From assembly GCF_014269035.2 (NCBI RefSeq), contig NZ_JABWRP020000004.1:124001-188000 (forward strand): a stretch of DNA of 64,000 nt. The letters are read 5' to 3'. Position numbers and translations under genes: made by a program. This document shows positions 62,858-64,000 of the stretch, piece after piece; position 1 is the first letter of the stretch; each line of letters opens with the position of its first letter. The stretch comes from Pseudomonas vlassakiae. Its GTDB lineage: Bacteria > Pseudomonadota > Gammaproteobacteria > Pseudomonadales > Pseudomonadaceae. The notes below the pieces were generated by a model. The model was not told where the DNA came from and searched no databases. It was given only the letters and a program-made list of their open reading frames with translations.

Positions 62858-64000
62858 TCAATCCAAGGCCTTCCAGATCTCGGTGGCATATTCGCGGATG
62901 GTCCGGTCCGAGGAGAACCAGCCCATCCGCGCCGTGTTCAGCACCGCCATGCGCCACCATTCCTGAGGTGTATGCCACAGCTCCTCGACCCGCCGCTGGG
63001 CATCCCAGTAGGCATCGAAGTCGGCGCACACGAGGAAGCGGTCATAGGCCACCAACCCGTCGATCAGCCCGGCATAGCGCGAGGGATCATCCGGCGAGAA
63101 CACCCCGCTGCGAATCGCCTGCAGCACATCGTTCAGGCGACTGGACGCGGCAATCGCCGCATTCGCACCGAAGTCCCCCGCCTTGCGCCGCGCCTCCACC
63201 TGCTGCGCGGTAAGGCCGAAGATGAACATGTTGTCCGCCCCCACCTGCTCGCACATCTCGACGTTGGCACCGTCGAGCGTACCGATGGTCAATGCGCCGT
63301 TGAGGCCGAACTTCATGTTGCTGGTGCCGGACGCTTCGTAGCCGGCGGTGGAGATCTGCTCCGAGAGATCCGCCGCCGGCATGATGCTTTCGGCCAGGCT
63401 GACGTTGTAGTTGGGCAGGAACACCACCTTGAGCAGGCCGCGCACGGTCGGGTCGTTGTTCACCACCCGGGCGATGTCGTTGGCCAGCTTGATGATCAGC
63501 TTGGCCTGGTGGTAACTGGCCGCCGCCTTGCCGGCGAAAATCTTCACCCGCGGTACCCAGTGAGTAGCGGGGTCGTTGCGCATGGCCTGGTACAGCGCCA
63601 CGGTGTGCAGCAGGTTGAGCAACTGGCGCTTGTATTCGTGGATGCGCTTGACCTGAACATCGAACAGCGCCTCCGGGTTGACCGTGACGCCGACGCGGTC
63701 CTGGATGATGCTGGCCAGGGCACGCTTGCTGTGCAGTCGCTGGGCGGCGAACTGTTTGCGGAAGCCCGCCTTGTCGGCGAATGGCACCAGCCCGGCCAGG
63801 CGGCCCTCAGGGTCGTCCTTGAGCTCCGGCCCGAGCGCCTCGACCAGCATCTCGGTCAACTGCGGGTTGGACTGGTACAGCCAGCGTCGGAAGGTGATGC
63901 CATTGGTCTTGTTGTTGATCCGCTGCGGGTAGAGCTTGTGCAGATCGGCGAACACCGTGCTCTTCATCAGTTTGCTGTGCAACGCCGATACGCCGTTGAC
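62858..64000 (-). CDS. glgP: Glycogen phosphorylase (3' part; 5' end outside window)
   Basis: Releases glucose 1-phosphate from glycogen using phosphate and pyridoxal phosphate. The frame is open from base 64000 (VNGVSALHSKLMK) to the stop at 62858, giving the last 380 residues or so of a family near 815. The cofactor-binding Lys lies in EASGTSNMKFGLNGALTIGTLDGANVE. NKTNGITFRRW, RIHEYKRQLLN and FLPNYNVSLAE are typical. Its continuation beyond the window and its operon partners cannot be seen. Confidence 0.96.
   Translation of the reverse strand, partial: VNGVSALHSKLMKSTVFADLHKLYPQRINNKTNGITFRRWLYQSNPQLTEMLVEALGPELKDDPEGRLAGLVPFADKAGFRKQFAAQRLHSKRALASIIQDRVGVTVNPEALFDVQVKRIHEYKRQLLNLLHTVALYQAMRNDPATHWVPRVKIFAGKAAASYHQAKLIIKLANDIARVVNNDPTVRGLLKVVFLPNYNVSLAESIMPAADLSEQISTAGYEASGTSNMKFGLNGALTIGTLDGANVEMCEQVGADNMFIFGLTAQQVEARRKAGDFGANAAIAASSRLNDVLQAIRSGVFSPDDPSRYAGLIDGLVAYDRFLVCADFDAYWDAQRRVEELWHTPQEWWRMAVLNTARMGWFSSDRTIREYATEIWKALD

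Overview
The window is chromosomal DNA of a fluorescent Pseudomonas, almost certainly of the P. putida group. The evidence is the unbroken gene order pilGHIJ, gshB, tonB, yqgE-ruvX-pyrR-pyrBC', hslVU, phaC1ZC2D/phaFI, ubiEJB, hisIE, tatABC, rsmE, two chemoreceptors, an amino-acid ABC transporter, opgGH, dtd-pip, the hut cluster, blc, fbp and glgP, together with class II (medium-chain-length) PHA synthases and the REP palindromes typical of this group. I saw no tRNA, rRNA, CRISPR array, insertion sequence or prophage.

Layout. 1-2625 (minus strand): twitching chemosensory genes pilG, pilH, pilI and the 5' part of pilJ. 2822-8805 (plus): glutathione synthetase, a TonB protein, then yqgE-ruvX-pyrR-pyrB-pyrC', where PyrC' is a dihydroorotase-like subunit without its metal ligands. 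8990-11477: hslVU behind a very good heat-shock promoter, then a DUF971 gene. 11478-18152: the PHA locus, with phaC1-phaZ-phaC2-phaD facing the phasin genes phaI-phaF. 18332-23050: a 1572-residue dermonecrotic-toxin-like protein lying between phaI and a small PHA-associated gene. 23495-29492: ubiquinone, histidine, Tat export and rsmE genes. 29593-36246: two tandem HBM-type chemoreceptors with FliA-like promoters and a polar amino-acid ABC transporter. 36460-42431: periplasmic glucan synthesis (opgGH), dtd and pip. 42581-48115: an 1844-residue leucine-rich-repeat protein with a candidate NEL (IpaH/SspH-type) E3 ubiquitin ligase domain. 48131-57982: the complete five-step histidine utilisation cluster with its HutC repressor. 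58018-64000: a lipocalin operon, an amino-acid-type dCache chemoreceptor, DUF924, fbp and the 3' part of glgP.

Most of the window is core metabolism. The accessory content is the two giant genes at 18332-23050 and 42581-48115. They share an N-terminal LDIGG signature, a W-x-x-Y beta-rich segment and a hydrophobic hairpin, but end in different C-terminal domains. They look like two members of one modular toxin/effector family placed at separate housekeeping junctions. Neither has a signal peptide, an adjacent secretion gene or an obvious immunity gene. The first also has its Shine-Dalgarno sequence buried in a GC-rich hairpin.

Regulatory signals that can be read directly include an RpoH promoter and an internal terminator in hslVU, FliA-like promoters before two chemoreceptor genes, HutC operators before hutU and hutF, Crc/Hfq-type A-rich motifs at phaC1, hutU, hutF and hutT, a sigma-54-like element upstream of phaC1, and several inverted REP pairs.
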